From Trifolium pratense (Eukaryota; Streptophyta; Magnoliopsida; Fabales; Fabaceae), in assembly GCF_020283565.1 (NCBI RefSeq), contig NC_060060.1, positions 71,595,257 to 71,659,256 on the forward strand: DNA of 64,000 nt, given 5' to 3'. Each line of letters opens with the position of its first letter. Within the stretch, counting starts at the first letter, position 1. The position numbers and the translations under genes are program-made. The notes beneath the pieces are model-generated. The model worked only from the letters and a program-made list of their open reading frames with translations. It was not told the DNA's origin and did not search any database. Positions 17,786 to 29,839 of this stretch are shown here, piece by piece.

Positions 17786-20296
17786 ATGGATTCAAGAGCT
17801 TACATCCTAAGAGGCAGTGTTACATATCTTTGCCTCTTGATCATCCTAGCTTCAACTCTTTTCCCTTTGTGTGGTAAACCATTCATTCATAAAATATATA
17901 GTTATAAAATTCATGCACTGATCTATCTAGTGTGCGCAGTTACCTTTTGTGCAGTCAAGTTGCATTCAGTAGCTCTCAACCATTAGATCAGAATCACGCG
18001 GTTCAGATTTTAATACAATTTTAGTTTTATAAAAATTTTAACTTTAAAATCTAGGCGTCCGATCAAGATCGGACGACTGTGATTGCTTTGACTACATGCA
18101 GTCACTGGTGCTGACTGCACCCAATCCAAATATTAATAAAATATATTTAATTTTTGTCCACAAATTCTAACTCAACTGATAGAAATATCAAAATTGCTAG
18201 GTCAAACGCCATGATCAGGATTCGATTTCTAATAGTTTGTCATTTTCGTCTATTTTACCAAAATATAAAATTTAACTTTTGTTAAATTTGCAGATGCTTT
18301 AAGTCATGGAAGAGGTAGAAGCTCCTCAATCAAATCATGGAAGAAACTAAAATCACAAAATAGTTTAAACAGATATTCATCATTTGGGTACTTAGACATT
18401 GATTCATATGGTTCTCCATCTTCTCAACCACTACCACCTTTCAATTCACTTGCACCACAACCTACCTCTCTACAACCTAGTTCCCCTGTTTCAATCCCAC
18501 CTCATGATGGTTTTGAGCCACCAAGTCCTAAAACCATTGTTACAATTTCACCACCTACAAGCCCACCAAAACATGTTCCAAGCCCACCTAAAAGTGCTAT
18601 AAGCCCTCCCCAAATATACTTGCCACCTATTGTGTATCCACCACCACCTTCATCTCATAAAAAGCCACCACAATATGCAATTTGGTGTGTTGCAAAACCT
18701 ACAGTTCCTGATCCTATAATTCAATTTGCTATGGACTATGCTTGTGGGTCTGGGGCTGATTGTAAATCAATTCAGCCCAATGGATCATGCTTCCAGCCCA
18801 ATAGTTTGTTGGCCCATGCTTCATATGCATTCAATAGCTATTGGCAGAACACTAAGATTGGTGGTGGCACTTGTGATTTTGGTGGGACTGCTATGCTTGT
18901 CACTGTTGATCCAAGTAAGTTTGTGCTACAATTTTTAAGAGACTTTCTTTTTGCTGCTACTACTTAAGTTGTTAAGAGTCCCACATCGGTTGAGAGATGA
19001 CCTGACTAAGTGTTTATATACTAGAGGCAATCCTCACCTTACAAGCCGGTTTTGTAAGGTTGAGTTAGGCCCAATACTCAATTCTAAGATAAGTTGTAAA
19101 TTTTATAAAATGAGATATTTGAGGAAAAAACGTCGTCCACTACTTAAGTAAGATATGATGTTTGAGAAAATGGCAAAGTGATAAAAAAATGTGTCCATCT
19201 TTAATTACCTTTGGGGTGTGCATCACTTGTCGTGTGAGTAAGTGACTATACGGTAAAAATGTATGTTCAGATAGAGAATTTTGGAAAGGAGAGAGAATGG
19301 AGATTTTTTTTTTTAAATAAAAAAAATTGGGGAAGGAGATTGTTAAAAGTTGTTCGGACACACAACATTTAAATACATATCATTTAATTGAGAGACGATT
19401 TGAATAATTTTTTTATGCTATTTTTCTCATATTGAGAGTGAAATATTATTAGAAATATTATTTATTATAAAACTATAATAAATGTTTTTGAAGCTCCAAA
19501 TATTAGAAAATTAAATATAATATTAAAATTTTAATTTTAGACCCTAATAAGATTTTTGTACACGTCCCTGTAAATAATATGACAAAATTACCTCTTCACA
19601 ATTCACATCACATGTCATTGTTTCATATTGAGATTTGTTTTTTGTTACAAAATTACAATGAGAGAACTTTCTTTAGTCGTTAGTTGTAGGTCATTTCACA
19701 TCACAGACACAGACTATACACTCACAATAGAGACACATGCCACTTGTACAAATTTCATTGTCACAATTAGTTGTCTTATGGTTATTACATATTACTCCCT
19801 CCATTCTAAAAAATAGTCAAAGAAAAAGTGATATATTTGGTTTAAAATTTAGGTTAAATATATTATTTTTGTTAACCAATTTTTTTTGACATAAATTGAG
19901 TATCATTTGCGCGTAATTAAGAGACAAACTTTTAGCGTCTTGTGAGATTTAAATATGGATGACAAACTCTCTCCGCTGAATGTTCAAGTCAGAAATCGAA
20001 CCTAGAATTTTGATTAAACTAGAAGAGACTCACATCATCTTATTTAATTGCTGTTGAATTTTATTAACCAACAATTTTTGGTTATAATTTTGGGATGGAC
20101 GATGAAGTATTTATCCTTTATATATATTATGAATAAGAATACTAGTACTACTGCATTATACAGTATTTGCCTCCAATTATTTATTTTTCGTGTCTTCAAT
20201 TTAAAATTATGCATGGGCCATTGACAGACTGACATTTTCCTGATATCCAATGTTTATATGGCAGGTTATGACAAGTGCAACTTCATGTCGACTTAG
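17786..20296 (+). CDS. X8-domain (CBM43) secreted protein, three exons
   Basis: Exon 1 17786-17873, exon 2 18294-18914, exon 3 20265-20296. All introns are GT-AG and the joined frame is 246 residues. It starts with a signal peptide (hydrophobic LCLLIILASTLFPLC). A Ser/Pro-rich linker follows (SPPTSPPKHVPSPPK and similar), then an X8 domain of about 85 residues starting IWCVAKP. Six cysteines are visible (WC, DYAC, ADC, GSC, GTC, DKC), plus NSYWQNT and GGTAMLVTVDPS. X8 domains bind callose (beta-1,3-glucan) in plasmodesmal callose-binding proteins and in beta-1,3-glucanase tails. The protein ends right after the last domain cysteine, with no hydrophobic GPI-anchor tail, so it is probably an apoplastic soluble protein. 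Exon 3 has only 10 codons plus the stop and lies beyond a 1350-bp intron filled with repeats. Start: first ATG followed by a proper signal peptide. Confidence 0.85.
18165..18250 (+). mobile_element. SINE-like fragment in intron 1 of the X8 gene
   Basis: CTCAACTGATAGAA resembles a weak box A, and AGGATTCGATTTC about 50 bp later resembles box B. The copy is degraded and no TSD was identified. Confidence 0.35.
18968..19090 (+). repeat. Dispersed repeat in intron 2 of the X8 gene
   Basis: The block GTCCCACATCGGTTGAGAG...CTTACAAGCCGGTTTTGTAAGG...GAGTTAGGCC contains a self-complementary CTTACAAGCCGGTTTTGTAAG stem. I recall this block as recurrent in plant genomes. Class not determined. Confidence 0.4.
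19795..20020. repeat. Partial Stowaway-like end and SINE-like remnant
   Basis: TACTCCCTCCATTCTAAAA at 19795 looks like one Stowaway terminal repeat without its partner. Around 19920-20010 the minus strand has TAGGTTCGATTTCTGAC, a box-B-like motif of a possible degraded SINE. Both lie in intron 2 of the X8 gene. Confidence 0.35.
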
Positions 20297-20521
20297 CAGC
20301 TCATTGCTTGCTTTCTAATAGTAGCATTTAATTTGGAGACATTATTTATTATGTAATCATACATACCCTTGCTTAATTAGAGACATTATTTGGAATTACC
20401 TTGATCATCATTGTTTCTTTTTCTATTATTGGAATCATCCTTTGTTGCTTTTTCTATTATTGGAAATAAAGTCACTAACCTTGATCATCATATTTCCGGT
20501 ATTTCTAGGAATTAATTCTAT

Positions 20522-20904
20522 GGCTAATGCTACGGTGGACCACCTTCACAAGTGGTCCACCATGGATAAATGATCTACCGAATATGAATTTTATGAAATT
20601 TATTGTTGGATTGAAAGTTTATATCGTATAGATTATCCATAAATTTTTAAAATTTTTTTGAAAATCATTTGATATATTATTGAGACCCATCAAAATTTAC
20701 GTTATTTAATAAACTGTTAATCTTGATGTGTCTCAATAACATATCAAATGATTTTCAATTTTTCTAAATTTTTCTATGGATGATCTATATGATATAAACT
20801 TTCAATCCAACGGTGAATTTTGTAAAATTCGTATTCGTTATAATGTTATTCATGACTGGTCCACCATAAACCACTTGATGAAGTGATCCATATTAGAATT
20901 TACC
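20522..20904. mobile_element. Mutator-like MITE, 383 bp
   Basis: The two halves are inverted copies for most of their length (GTTGGATTGAAAGTTTATATC on the left pairs with its complement on the right). The ends are GG...CC. A 10-bp direct repeat TTAATTCTAT flanks it (20512-20521 and 20905-20914), which is in the size range of Mutator-type insertions. No coding capacity. Confidence 0.75.
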
Positions 20905-20914
20905 TTAATTCTAT

Positions 20915-22009
20915 AGGTGTCGTCGATTTTGGAAGCAATATCCATTTTTAATAACTTAATTTTTTTCAAAGTTCTAACTTGGATTTCTGCCATGATAAAA
21001 TAAAAGAAAAAGTAATAAAAAATATTATTTTAATAGCAATGATACCATTATTGATTATCAATATTATATCAAGAGGTAGTGTATGTCTCATCTTATTATA
21101 ATTGTCTCGAGAATTTGGTCTTTAAACCATGTAATATTATATAAAACATAAAACTTGAATTAAGCACAAGAAATGCCTAACCACAGTAGTTTACAAAATA
21201 ATGCAATATAAACAAAAAATGGCTTAACAATATCTCACTATCCATCTCTAATTCTAAAACAAGCAATGAGATTAGACCACCATATATTCAAATCAAAACA
21301 AAATCATTTATTATGCGTCTCTCTTAAACCACCACCATAATATTTTCACCATAATTTTCTCAAGAGTAAAATCTACGGCATAAATATTAAGGATAGGAGA
21401 TGTTTAAAGGAAAGAAATGCTATTTGATAATTTTATGTGATGGTTATAATGCAGAGAAAGATTCATTGTGGTGGAGGGATATTTTTTCTATCGAGACGGT
21501 GAAAGGGCGATATTGGATGGTTCCCATCTAATTAACATTAATAGTGTGTTGGATAATGGTTTATCGATTAACTTTTAACAAGAAAAATGGATTGGAGGTA
21601 CTTGTTATGTGTATGTGTATCCTTTATTATTTTGCCTTTAAGAGCTTTAAGAAGGCAATGACCAGTGGTAGCCAATAGAGGCAGATGGGTGGGCGTAGAG
21701 TGGCGTTGGCAATTGGCATTGGAATTATTCTTAACCTTTATTCAATATTGAGGCTGACGATTTAATTGAATTAGAAGGATTATTAGAAGGTGTTAGACCG
21801 CATAATAATATATGACTTCATTACCATTTTTTTGTGAGACTTTATGTATAAATAAAAATAATGCAAAATTTAACAAAACTAAATAAATAGAAAGATTATA
21901 TAAATAAAAAATGAATCCGTAAAATAAATAGAAACTTTTTCTTGAACAACGCTGTATTTTGAAGATTAGCAATATTTTATAGATAAATTTAATGTCTTCT
22001 TAAACTTTT
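20915..22009. other. AT-rich intergenic stretch
   Basis: No gene, RNA or clear element ends were seen. It may hold old degraded repeats. Confidence 0.5.
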
Positions 22010-22514
22010 GAGTAAATTACACTTCCCAGAGACATGTTTAAATTACATTACCCTCACATTTTATATTAAAATATACACTTCACTCCCATCTTATACAAAA
22101 TATATTAGAGAAAATTACACTCCTTGAAAGAAGCTTGAATTTCTCATCCCCCTAATATTAAAATCTACATTTTAATCTTTTATAATAAAACTTCATTTTA
22201 ATATAATCAAACTTCTAATGCAAATATTTTTGTTATTATTTTTTACGCACATCATTAACATATAATGTTAAATGTTTTTATAAATTATGAAACTATAGAA
22301 AATAAAATACAAATCTCGAATAAATTACTAAATTTATATTCTAAAATAATAAAAATTTCAAAGAAGAAAAATTAATTTCTTCAATGATGACTTAAAGTTT
22401 TTTGACATAAAGTAGTGGTTTAAAGTTAATTGTTATCACAAATATATTTATTTATGTTAAAATGGACTAAAGTGTATATTTTAACATAAGAGGGGAGAAG
22501 AGTGTAATTTACTC
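22010..22514. mobile_element. Mutator-like MITE, 505 bp
   Basis: Terminal inverted repeats GAGTAAATTACACT / AGTGTAATTTACTC with 9-bp flanks TAAACTTTT and TAAATTTTT (one mismatch). The interior is AT-rich and non-coding, with repeated TTACACT/CTCCC words near the left end. Confidence 0.65.
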
Positions 22515-22523
22515 TAAATTTTT

Positions 22524-23498
22524 ATATTAATTTATATTAAAATAAATATTAAATTTTACATATATTTTGTCTATAGATATTCCAACTAAATATTGTGGGT
22601 ACTAAAGAATTTATGTTTTTTAAAAGAAAAAAACTTCATTGACATGTTGCGAATTTGGAAGCTAATCCATGTGCTATATAATGTATGTAATTGAAGAAGA
22701 AATAGCCAGCCGACATCTAAATGCATACAAATGTTAACAAACAAACAAACAAAATGCATATAAGGTTGATTTTAAAAAAATAATGCATATACGGTGTTTT
22801 TTTGGCGCAAATAATGCATATAAGGTTAAGACTTAAAGACATTACCGACATATAAATGCATATGCATATATAAGGTTGAGTTCAATACCCGACTAAAATC
22901 CATTTCGCTTTCTTCATGTTTTCTACAATTACATATTAGACATTTCAATAGATAAATTATGTAAATGTGATTTAATTAGAAGAAAATATGCTGATTAATT
23001 AATTATAAGTTGTTACTGATCAAACATTACAAATTATTAATTTTTGTTATCATTAATTAAAAGTGATTTTAGGGATTTATAGCACATATACACTTGCTTT
23101 GGTCATAACAAGGCTAGGTCTAAATAATCCATGGTGTTCCGATATTTTGAAACTCTAGTTGTTTTAAGATTTGTTGAGATCTGCAAATTATAAGATTTAA
23201 GATTTTTTTTTTTCGAGTCGGTATTGATTTAATATTATGTATCAATCTTTGTGATTGATTTTAACTGGTTTAATATCCTCATCATTCTGTGTTTGAAATT
23301 TGATTATTTGGCTCGAAATAGTCTTTTTTTTTTTTTTTTTGCTATTAGTGTGTTTTAGGAATAACTAGAGATTGTTGGATCCACATGTGTTTTTTAATTG
23401 TTTGCAATTTTCCATTTGGGTTGAGTTACACTTTGTGCGGATTCACCGGATTAGGTTCAATGTCCCCCAATTTTTCTTCTTTTGTATTTTTTCTTTCA

Positions 23499-23499
<1 letters not shown>
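22524..23499. other. AT-rich intergenic stretch with simple repeats
   Basis: Short repeats of AATGCATATAAGGTT occur near 22750-22870, with poly-T runs at 23205 and 23323. No gene is supported. Confidence 0.5.

Positions 23500-23557
<58 letters not shown>
23500..23557. repeat. (TTA)n microsatellite
   Basis: About 19 uninterrupted trinucleotide units. Confidence 0.95.
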
Positions 23558-24140
23558 GAGCATGCATGCAACTTATTTTTGTTTTATAGGGATGCTAACA
23601 TAGCTGAATATATATTCAACATTTCCGTGCATGTTAATATTCTTAACTTATAAAAAAAGTTGAAAAAGTATGAAAAACAAAAAAAATAAAACAATAAAAA
23701 AAATTTTAAAATAATTAATTGATATATTTTGTATGAGTGTGTACTTAAAATGAAAGGATTTAGTCCAAAAATAAAAAAATGGAAGGATTATTTAACTCTG
23801 AATTGAATAAAAAAACTTGTTTAATGTACTTTTAGTATAAAATTTTAAATTTAATTTTTTTTGACTCATAAATTTAATTTTTTTTTTTGTCACCATAACA
23901 TACGCAGTTCTTAACCTCTAACATTACTATGGAAACAATTTTAGTGTCTATTGTTAAATTAACATATATTTTATAATAATGTTTGACAAACATGTTTTGA
24001 ACTTTATAAATGTTCTTCACAAAATTTTGGCAAATAAAATGAAAACAGCAAAAGAAGAATATAAACTCTAGAGTAAGAAGGCATATGTACGTTCTTCAAA
24101 TCTTCAGCATGAGATTTTCAAATAATAAGTTTATCAATAT

Positions 24141-24557
24141 TCGATGATTTTAATGAGTGCTTGTTTTCGTAATAATTCTGGTGAGTTTATGGCTGTAATT
24201 ACGCAGTGGCAGCAACTGACTTTATCAACAGAGGAGGATGAAGCATGAGCATTATTGCAAGCTATGAATGAAGCTAAGAGTAGAGGTTTTGAAAGCGTCC
24301 AATTTGAAAGTGACTCTCAAGTGTTGGTTGATGCTATTCGTACCAAACGGCGAGACAACTCGGAATTTCTTTCAATCGTTAATGAAATTATTCTTGTTAT
24401 GTTATCATGTGTGAACTTTGAAGTTAAGTTTAATAGGAGACAAGTGAATTCGGTTGCTCACACTTTAGCTAGGGCGGCCAATTCTTGGACTAGTTTCCAT
24501 AGATTTAAGATTATTTCTTCATGTATTAAACTTTTGATAATTAATGAAATTCAGTAA
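24141..24557 (+). pseudogene. LINE 3'-end fragment with RNase H-like domain
   Basis: One frame reads an RVT_3/RNase H-type sequence: EFMAVITQWQQ, a TGA stop at about 24246, ALLQAMNEAKSRGF, FESDSQVLVDAI, then NSVAHTLARAANSW and the end of the protein. FESDSQ keeps a D of the active site. An A-run follows the stop shortly after. This matches the C-terminus of plant L1-type LINEs. The internal stop and missing upstream parts show it is dead and 5'-truncated. Confidence 0.7.
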
Positions 24558-24620
24558 ATTTGTTTAGTTCAAAAAAAAATAATTAGCAAAAAAAATCTAT
24601 TCAAATTAAATATGAAAAAA

Positions 24621-24969
24621 TCACTTGGATCAATTCATTGTTGGTGCAAAAAAATCTATTATTGATAAACCAGTTCAAATTAAACCGGTTCATCTTTATC
24701 ATGTCCTAAATATGTGCAATAACAATTGCGTAATATGAAACATGCTAGTCCATTAAAATGAATTAAATATAAATTTTTTAAATATCAAAAACTCAATATT
24801 AAATTAACAAAAATCTAAACATATATACATCAAATTTTGAGTTTTTTTTTTTTTTGAGAAACTTTTGATCTCTAAAAAAAAAATTCAAAAATATACGTTT
24901 TGACTTAACAATGGGTTAGTTTTGTAGGAAAAAAACCGGTTTACACCAACAATGAATTGATCCAAGTGA
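24621..24969. mobile_element. MITE with 29-bp terminal inverted repeats
   Basis: TCACTTGGATCAATTCATTG and onward at the left end is matched by its exact complement at the right end (CACCAACAATGAATTGATCC and onward). The element is 349 bp with an AT-rich, non-coding interior that includes AACCGGTT words. TSD not clear, so the superfamily is open. Confidence 0.7.
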
Positions 24970-25140
24970 TAAGAGTCTTGGTTCCTTTAAGCATGTGGTC
25001 AGAGATTCGATTACTAACTCAATTGTATGGAGAAAATTCAGTTGGAGGGGTAAATCCAACCCACCTTACATGCCACACAGGTTCTTCGAGGAAGATTAGT
25101 TATCGCCAAGGCGATGAAAACTTCGTACTAATATCATGGT
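24970..25140 (+). mobile_element. SINE-like sequence
   Basis: GATAAGAGTCTTGGTTCC and CAGAGATTCGATTACTAAC look like diverged box A and box B with tRNA-like spacing. CCAACCCACCTTACATGCC follows. No TSD found. A 61-codon open stretch here is not a gene. Confidence 0.4.
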
Positions 25141-25792
25141 AAAATTTTTTTTGTAAGAACTAAAACTTAGAATTTTTTTTATAACAAAAAATGAAATTTG
25201 AAATTTATCAGGACAGAAAATTTAACGTCAGAAAACATTACATGGAATAATATAATTTCAAGTCAGTAATTTTATGTCGATGCATGTTAATGTTTCAAAT
25301 AAACAATGAATAGTATAGTTCCAAGAGCCAATTTACAAAATTGTGATTTAGCTAGATTGATTGCTGAAACGTACACGATCGTGAATGTGACTGATCACAA
25401 GAAAGACTCATCAAAATTTCTTCAATGGATTTCGTCAAGTTTTATATCAATTTGTGGCAATGTCGATATTGAGAATTAGAATCGAGAATTAGACACTATA
25501 CATATGAATTTCAATGATGTTTATCATTTTGCCTAAGACAATGAAACACAAACATGATATTAATACGAAGTTTTTATCGCCTTTACGATGACTCTTTATT
25601 TTGTCACACACATACTTAGAAACAAGTAGAAAAAAAAAATTATATGTATTTTTAAAATAATTAAATGATGTTTATTTTTTATGTATGTGATTAAATGATG
25701 TGTCTTAAAAATTGTGACCATATTATATACATTTTGAAGCATCGGTGATTTAGAAGTTTACGACAAAAAGTAATTCATGGTTTTCCTCACCA

Positions 25793-25800
25793 TATATAAA
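25793..25800 (+). promoter_or_regulatory. TATA box of the proline-rich protein gene
   Basis: TATATAAA about 80 bp before the start codon, in normal plant spacing with a leader of roughly 50 bp. Confidence 0.65.
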
Positions 25801-25879
25801 CCACCTCACTCACCCAATTCTATTAAGTGAAGTGTGTAGCTTCACAGCGTATAATACTCTACACTACAATCTTTGAAAC

Positions 25880-28087
25880 ATGGCTAACTATGCTATTGCC
25901 AATGTTCTAATCTTTCTCTTGAACTTGAGTACCATACTCAATGTTCTTGCTAGTCCTGTTTGTCCTTATCCAAGTCCTAAGCCGCCAAAACACCACCCTC
26001 CTATTGTTAAGCCACCAGTTCAAAAACCACCATCGCATTCTCCTATAACACCAATTCACATACCACCAAAGTATCCTCCTAAGCCACCACCTCCATCATC
26101 ATCACCAAAACCACCACATGTTCCAAAACCTCCTCATTATCACAAACCTCCAATAGTTCATCCACCTCATGTGCCAAAACCACCAATTGTTAAACCACCA
26201 AAAGTTCATCCACCACATGTTCCAAAACCTCCTCATTATCCCAAACCTCCGATAGTACATCCACCTCATGTGCCAAAACCTCCAATTGTTAAACCACATC
26301 CAAAGCCACCTATTGTGAAACCACCAAAACCACCTGTGATTACTCCTCCAACACCAATACCACCAGTGGTTACTCCACCGACACCAAAACCACCAGTAAC
26401 TACTCCACCAACACCTACACCACCGGTGATTAGTCCACCAATACCAAAACCGCCTAGTGAAGCACCATGTCCACCACCAAAACAACCAACACCACCAACA
26501 CCACCTGTGATTACTCCACCGACACCAACACCACCCACGCCAACACCACCCGTGATTACACCACCGACACCAACACCGCCGGTGATCACCCCTCCGACAC
26601 CAACACCACCGGTGATTACTCCACCAACACCAACACCACCAGTAATTACACCACCGCCTAGTGAAACACCAACACCACCGACACCAACACCACCAGTGAT
26701 CACTCCCCCTACACCAACACCACCGGTGATCACTCCACCAACACCAACACCACCAGTAATTACACCACCGACACCAACACCACCGGTGATCACTCCACCA
26801 ACACCAACACCACCGGTTATCACTCCACCAACACCACCAGTAATTACACCACCGCCTAGTGAAACACCAACACCACCAGTGATTACTCCACCTACACCAA
26901 CACCACCAGTGATTACACCACCGACACCAACACCAACACCACCACCTAGTGAAACACCAACACCACCTACACCAACACCACCGGTGATCACTCCCCCAAC
27001 ACCACCAGTGATTACACCACCTACACCAACACCACCAGTAATTACACCACCACCTAGTGCAACACCGACACCACCAGTGACTACACCACCAACACCACCA
27101 GTGATCACTCCACCAACACCAACTCCACCAGTGATTACTCCGCCAACACCAACACCACCAGTAATTACACCACCGACACCAACACCACCGGTTATCACTC
27201 CACCAACACCACCAGCAATTACACCACCGCCTAGTGAAACACCAACACCACCAGTGATTACTCCACCTACACCAACACCACCAGTGATTACACCACCGAC
27301 ACCAACACCAACACCACCTACACCAACACCACCGGTGATCACTCCACCAACACCACCAGTGATTACACCACCTACACCAACACCACCAGTAATTACACCA
27401 CCACCTAGTGCAACACCGACACCACCAGTGACTACACCACCAACACCACCAGTGATCACTCCACCAACACCAACTCCACCAGTGATTACTCCGCCAACAC
27501 CAACACCACCGATAATTATACCACCACCTAGTGAAACACCGACACCACCCACACCAACACCACCGGTGATCACTCCACCAACACCACCAGTGATTACACC
27601 ACCGACACCAACACCACCTGTGATCACTCCACCAACACCGACACCACCAACACCCCCAATAATTTCTCCACCAACACCAACACCACCAGTTATCACTCCA
27701 CCAACACCACCGTTGATTACTCCACCAACACCGACACCACCCGTGATTGCTCCACCAACACCGCCTAGTGAAACTCCTCCACCACAAGCAACACCGCCTA
27801 GTGTAACACCTCCACCACAAGCACAACCAACATGCCCCATTGATATTTTGAAATTGGGAGCATGTGTTGATGTGCTTAGTGGAATTATACATATTGGAAT
27901 TGGTGGTAGTGCTAAACAGACATGTTGTCCATTGCTTCAAGGAATTGCGGATTTGGATGCTGCCATATGTCTCTGCAGTTCTATTAAACTCAAGCTTCTT
28001 AATATCAACATTGTTCTCCCAATTGCTCTCCAGCTTCTAGTTGATTGTGGCAAAACTCCACCAGAAGGATTTAAGTGTCCGACATAG
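25880..28087 (+). CDS. Hybrid proline-rich cell-wall protein (HyPRP)
   Basis: A single exon of 735 residues. Residues 1-25 are a signal peptide ([19 protein letters not shown]). About 26-150 is a region of [21 protein letters not shown] repeats. About 150-645 is a very long array of [14 protein letters not shown] repeats broken by [10 protein letters not shown]. The last 90 residues are an eight-cysteine (LTP-like) domain: [35 protein letters not shown], and the final cysteines in [14 protein letters not shown]. Secreted HyPRPs of this layout act in the cell wall or at its contact with the membrane. Most family members are 130-400 residues, so this repeat domain is unusually expanded. Long open frames on the opposite strand are side effects of the repeat. 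TATA is at 25793 and there is no intron. Confidence 0.92.
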   Translation: MANYAIANVLIFLLNLSTILNVLASPVCPYPSPKPPKHHPPIVKPPVQKPPSHSPITPIHIPPKYPPKPPPPSSSPKPPHVPKPPHYHKPPIVHPPHVPKPPIVKPPKVHPPHVPKPPHYPKPPIVHPPHVPKPPIVKPHPKPPIVKPPKPPVITPPTPIPPVVTPPTPKPPVTTPPTPTPPVISPPIPKPPSEAPCPPPKQPTPPTPPVITPPTPTPPTPTPPVITPPTPTPPVITPPTPTPPVITPPTPTPPVITPPPSETPTPPTPTPPVITPPTPTPPVITPPTPTPPVITPPTPTPPVITPPTPTPPVITPPTPPVITPPPSETPTPPVITPPTPTPPVITPPTPTPTPPPSETPTPPTPTPPVITPPTPPVITPPTPTPPVITPPPSATPTPPVTTPPTPPVITPPTPTPPVITPPTPTPPVITPPTPTPPVITPPTPPAITPPPSETPTPPVITPPTPTPPVITPPTPTPTPPTPTPPVITPPTPPVITPPTPTPPVITPPPSATPTPPVTTPPTPPVITPPTPTPPVITPPTPTPPIIIPPPSETPTPPTPTPPVITPPTPPVITPPTPTPPVITPPTPTPPTPPIISPPTPTPPVITPPTPPLITPPTPTPPVIAPPTPPSETPPPQATPPSVTPPPQAQPTCPIDILKLGACVDVLSGIIHIGIGGSAKQTCCPLLQGIADLDAAICLCSSIKLKLLNINIVLPIALQLLVDCGKTPPEGFKCPT
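26843..27540. repeat. 375-bp internal duplication in the HyPRP repeat domain
   Basis: The stretch from 26843 (ATTACACCACCGCCTAGTG) recurs from 27218 with few differences over about 320 bp, including the rarer words [13 protein letters not shown]. One short [13 protein letters not shown] unit is missing from the second copy. The reading frame is kept. Confidence 0.75.
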
Positions 28088-28222
28088 TGCCCTTCTGCAT
28101 GCATGCTCTACTATATTTATATTTCTTATGAGGTAATTAGATTTAGACTTATTATTAAAATCCTATTAATGAAAGTCTTGGTGCATGCAATTTCTTAAAA
28201 TAAATTTAATTTATACATATTC

Positions 28223-28517
28223 TGATAGAAGATTAGTTAGCAATGATAGAGGATTAGTTAGTAGTTAATTAATTAATTTAAATAAAAGACTTCATTTTCA
28301 TTCATTAGGTTAAAATATGAAAGAACACTACATATATAGGACTCCTAATGGGCCTAAGGGCATAAAGCCCATTTAACAACCCAATAACATAAATGACCAA
28401 CTAATAATATAAATAATATATATCATTACTATCTAAATTACTTAATTAAATACTACCTAATAATTAATTAATTAACTACTAACTAATCCTCTATCATTGC
28501 TAACTAATCTTCTATCA
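28223..28517. mobile_element. 295-bp element with long inverted ends and 5-bp TSD
   Basis: It starts TGATAGAAGATTAGTTAGC and ends in the complement, GCTAACTAATCTTCTATCA. The arms are about 54 bp and nearly perfect. It is flanked by TATTC on both sides (28218-28222 and 28518-28522). TG...CA ends with a 5-bp TSD suggest LTR-type integration, while the long inverted ends look like a MITE, so the class is open. Confidence 0.65.
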
Positions 28518-28522
28518 TATTC

Positions 28523-28969
28523 ATATGACTTAGCTGCCTTAATTCATGTTTACAGGAATTGCATGAATGTTATTAGGTTGTCTGGAATAAGGTTAACGTA
28601 CACACAAGTTGAAAGAGATGCAGTGAAGAAATTGTCATTGTTTCTTGTTTAACAAGTTGTTACAAATAAAGGCCAAGAACATGTAGAAGTATTGTGATAG
28701 AATTTATGTAACTAAGTGAGTGCAGACATGCACTTCACGATCGAAGTAGTTGTCGTAATTCATTCATTATGAGATCTTTTAATTTTATTGCCAGTATTGA
28801 ATTTTAGTAAGTTAAAAAATTTGATGATGAAAGAGACTTGAATAGTTGAGTGCATTATCCGACTAAACAGTCGGGTCTATGAATTATGAATTCCGACACG
28901 GACACCTAATAAAATACACACAAGTTAATACTAAAAAATAAGGACACTGATACCTCATGTTAAAGGATA
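28523..28969. other. Spacer downstream of the proline-rich gene
   Basis: No coding frame or clear element end. Unremarkable AT-rich sequence. Confidence 0.5.
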
Positions 28970-29830
28970 AAAAAACCTTGCAGAATACAGGAAGAAACCT
29001 TTCATGACGGTGAAATTTCGGCGGACTGGTGACAAATGTTGAGTCTGAGGATCCAACATCGTACCAACACAAAATATAACAGACAAGGTAAAAATAAATT
29101 GCAGATGTTCTACACGATGCTCCAACACCTGCCTGTCAGGAGCGATAGTATACTGATGTTGAGACAGATGTTTAAGCATCTTGTACCAGTACAGACAAGA
29201 TAATAATAAAGTGCAGAACGTAAATAACACAAGTTATTTGTTAACCCAGTTCGGTGCAACATCACCTAATCTAGGGGATACCAATCCAGGAAGGAAATCC
29301 ACTATAATAGTTCCAGTTCAAAGCCCTCAATAAACGTCCCGTTTATGACTTATCACATAGACACTACCCATGAAACTTCTACCTAGGAACTCCTAGATAT
29401 GAGAACATCCGCTCACTTCCCTCAATCAACACAACCTGTGTTTACGATCGACAACAATCTACAAGGAGTCACACTCCCATAAAACTAATACCTAGCCAAC
29501 ACTCTTGACTAAGTTCACAATTTGGAGTTGCTTACAAGCTTCCTCCAAGTACAATATTCAACTCATTACCTAAAGATTTCTGAGTGAGGACACGGTGACC
29601 ATCTCACAAGCCGAGTGGTTCACTTACACCAACTCTCCTAGAGAGTGGCTACAAGACACGAAACTCTAAAAACTACATCTTTGATGAACAATGACTTCGG
29701 TAGTTTGCACAAGGTTTCAGTCCTCCTTTAAATAGTCTGAGCTAGCACGGGCAAGGCCTTGAATTGGACTTCAAAAACGCAGCAGGTCTGAAAGAACCAT
29801 CAAGGAATATTCTTGAATCAAATATTTTGT
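28970..29830 (-). mobile_element. Truncated LTR of a SIRE/Maximus-type copia element
   Basis: The minus strand follows the LTR of the element at 52415-62609: TCATATCTAGGAGTTCCTAG, CTTCCTGGATTGGTATCCCC, GAACTGGGTTAACAA and the following GTGTTATTTAC occur in the same order and spacing, but with much divergence. A TATTTAAAGG near 29735 could be its TATA box. No second LTR or coding region accompanies it. Confidence 0.7.
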
Positions 29831-29839
29831 TTCCTAAAA

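Noticed and set aside
26102..27940. Two long minus-strand frames (524 and 612 codons) of Gly/Val- and Trp/Cys-rich repeats
   Set aside because: They are the complement of the proline-rich repeat codons. Composition follows from the repeat; no start context or conserved domain.
25880..28087. Proline-rich gene as a plain extensin
   Set aside because: No SPPPP motifs with Tyr cross-link sites; the C-terminal eight-cysteine domain marks a hybrid proline-rich protein.
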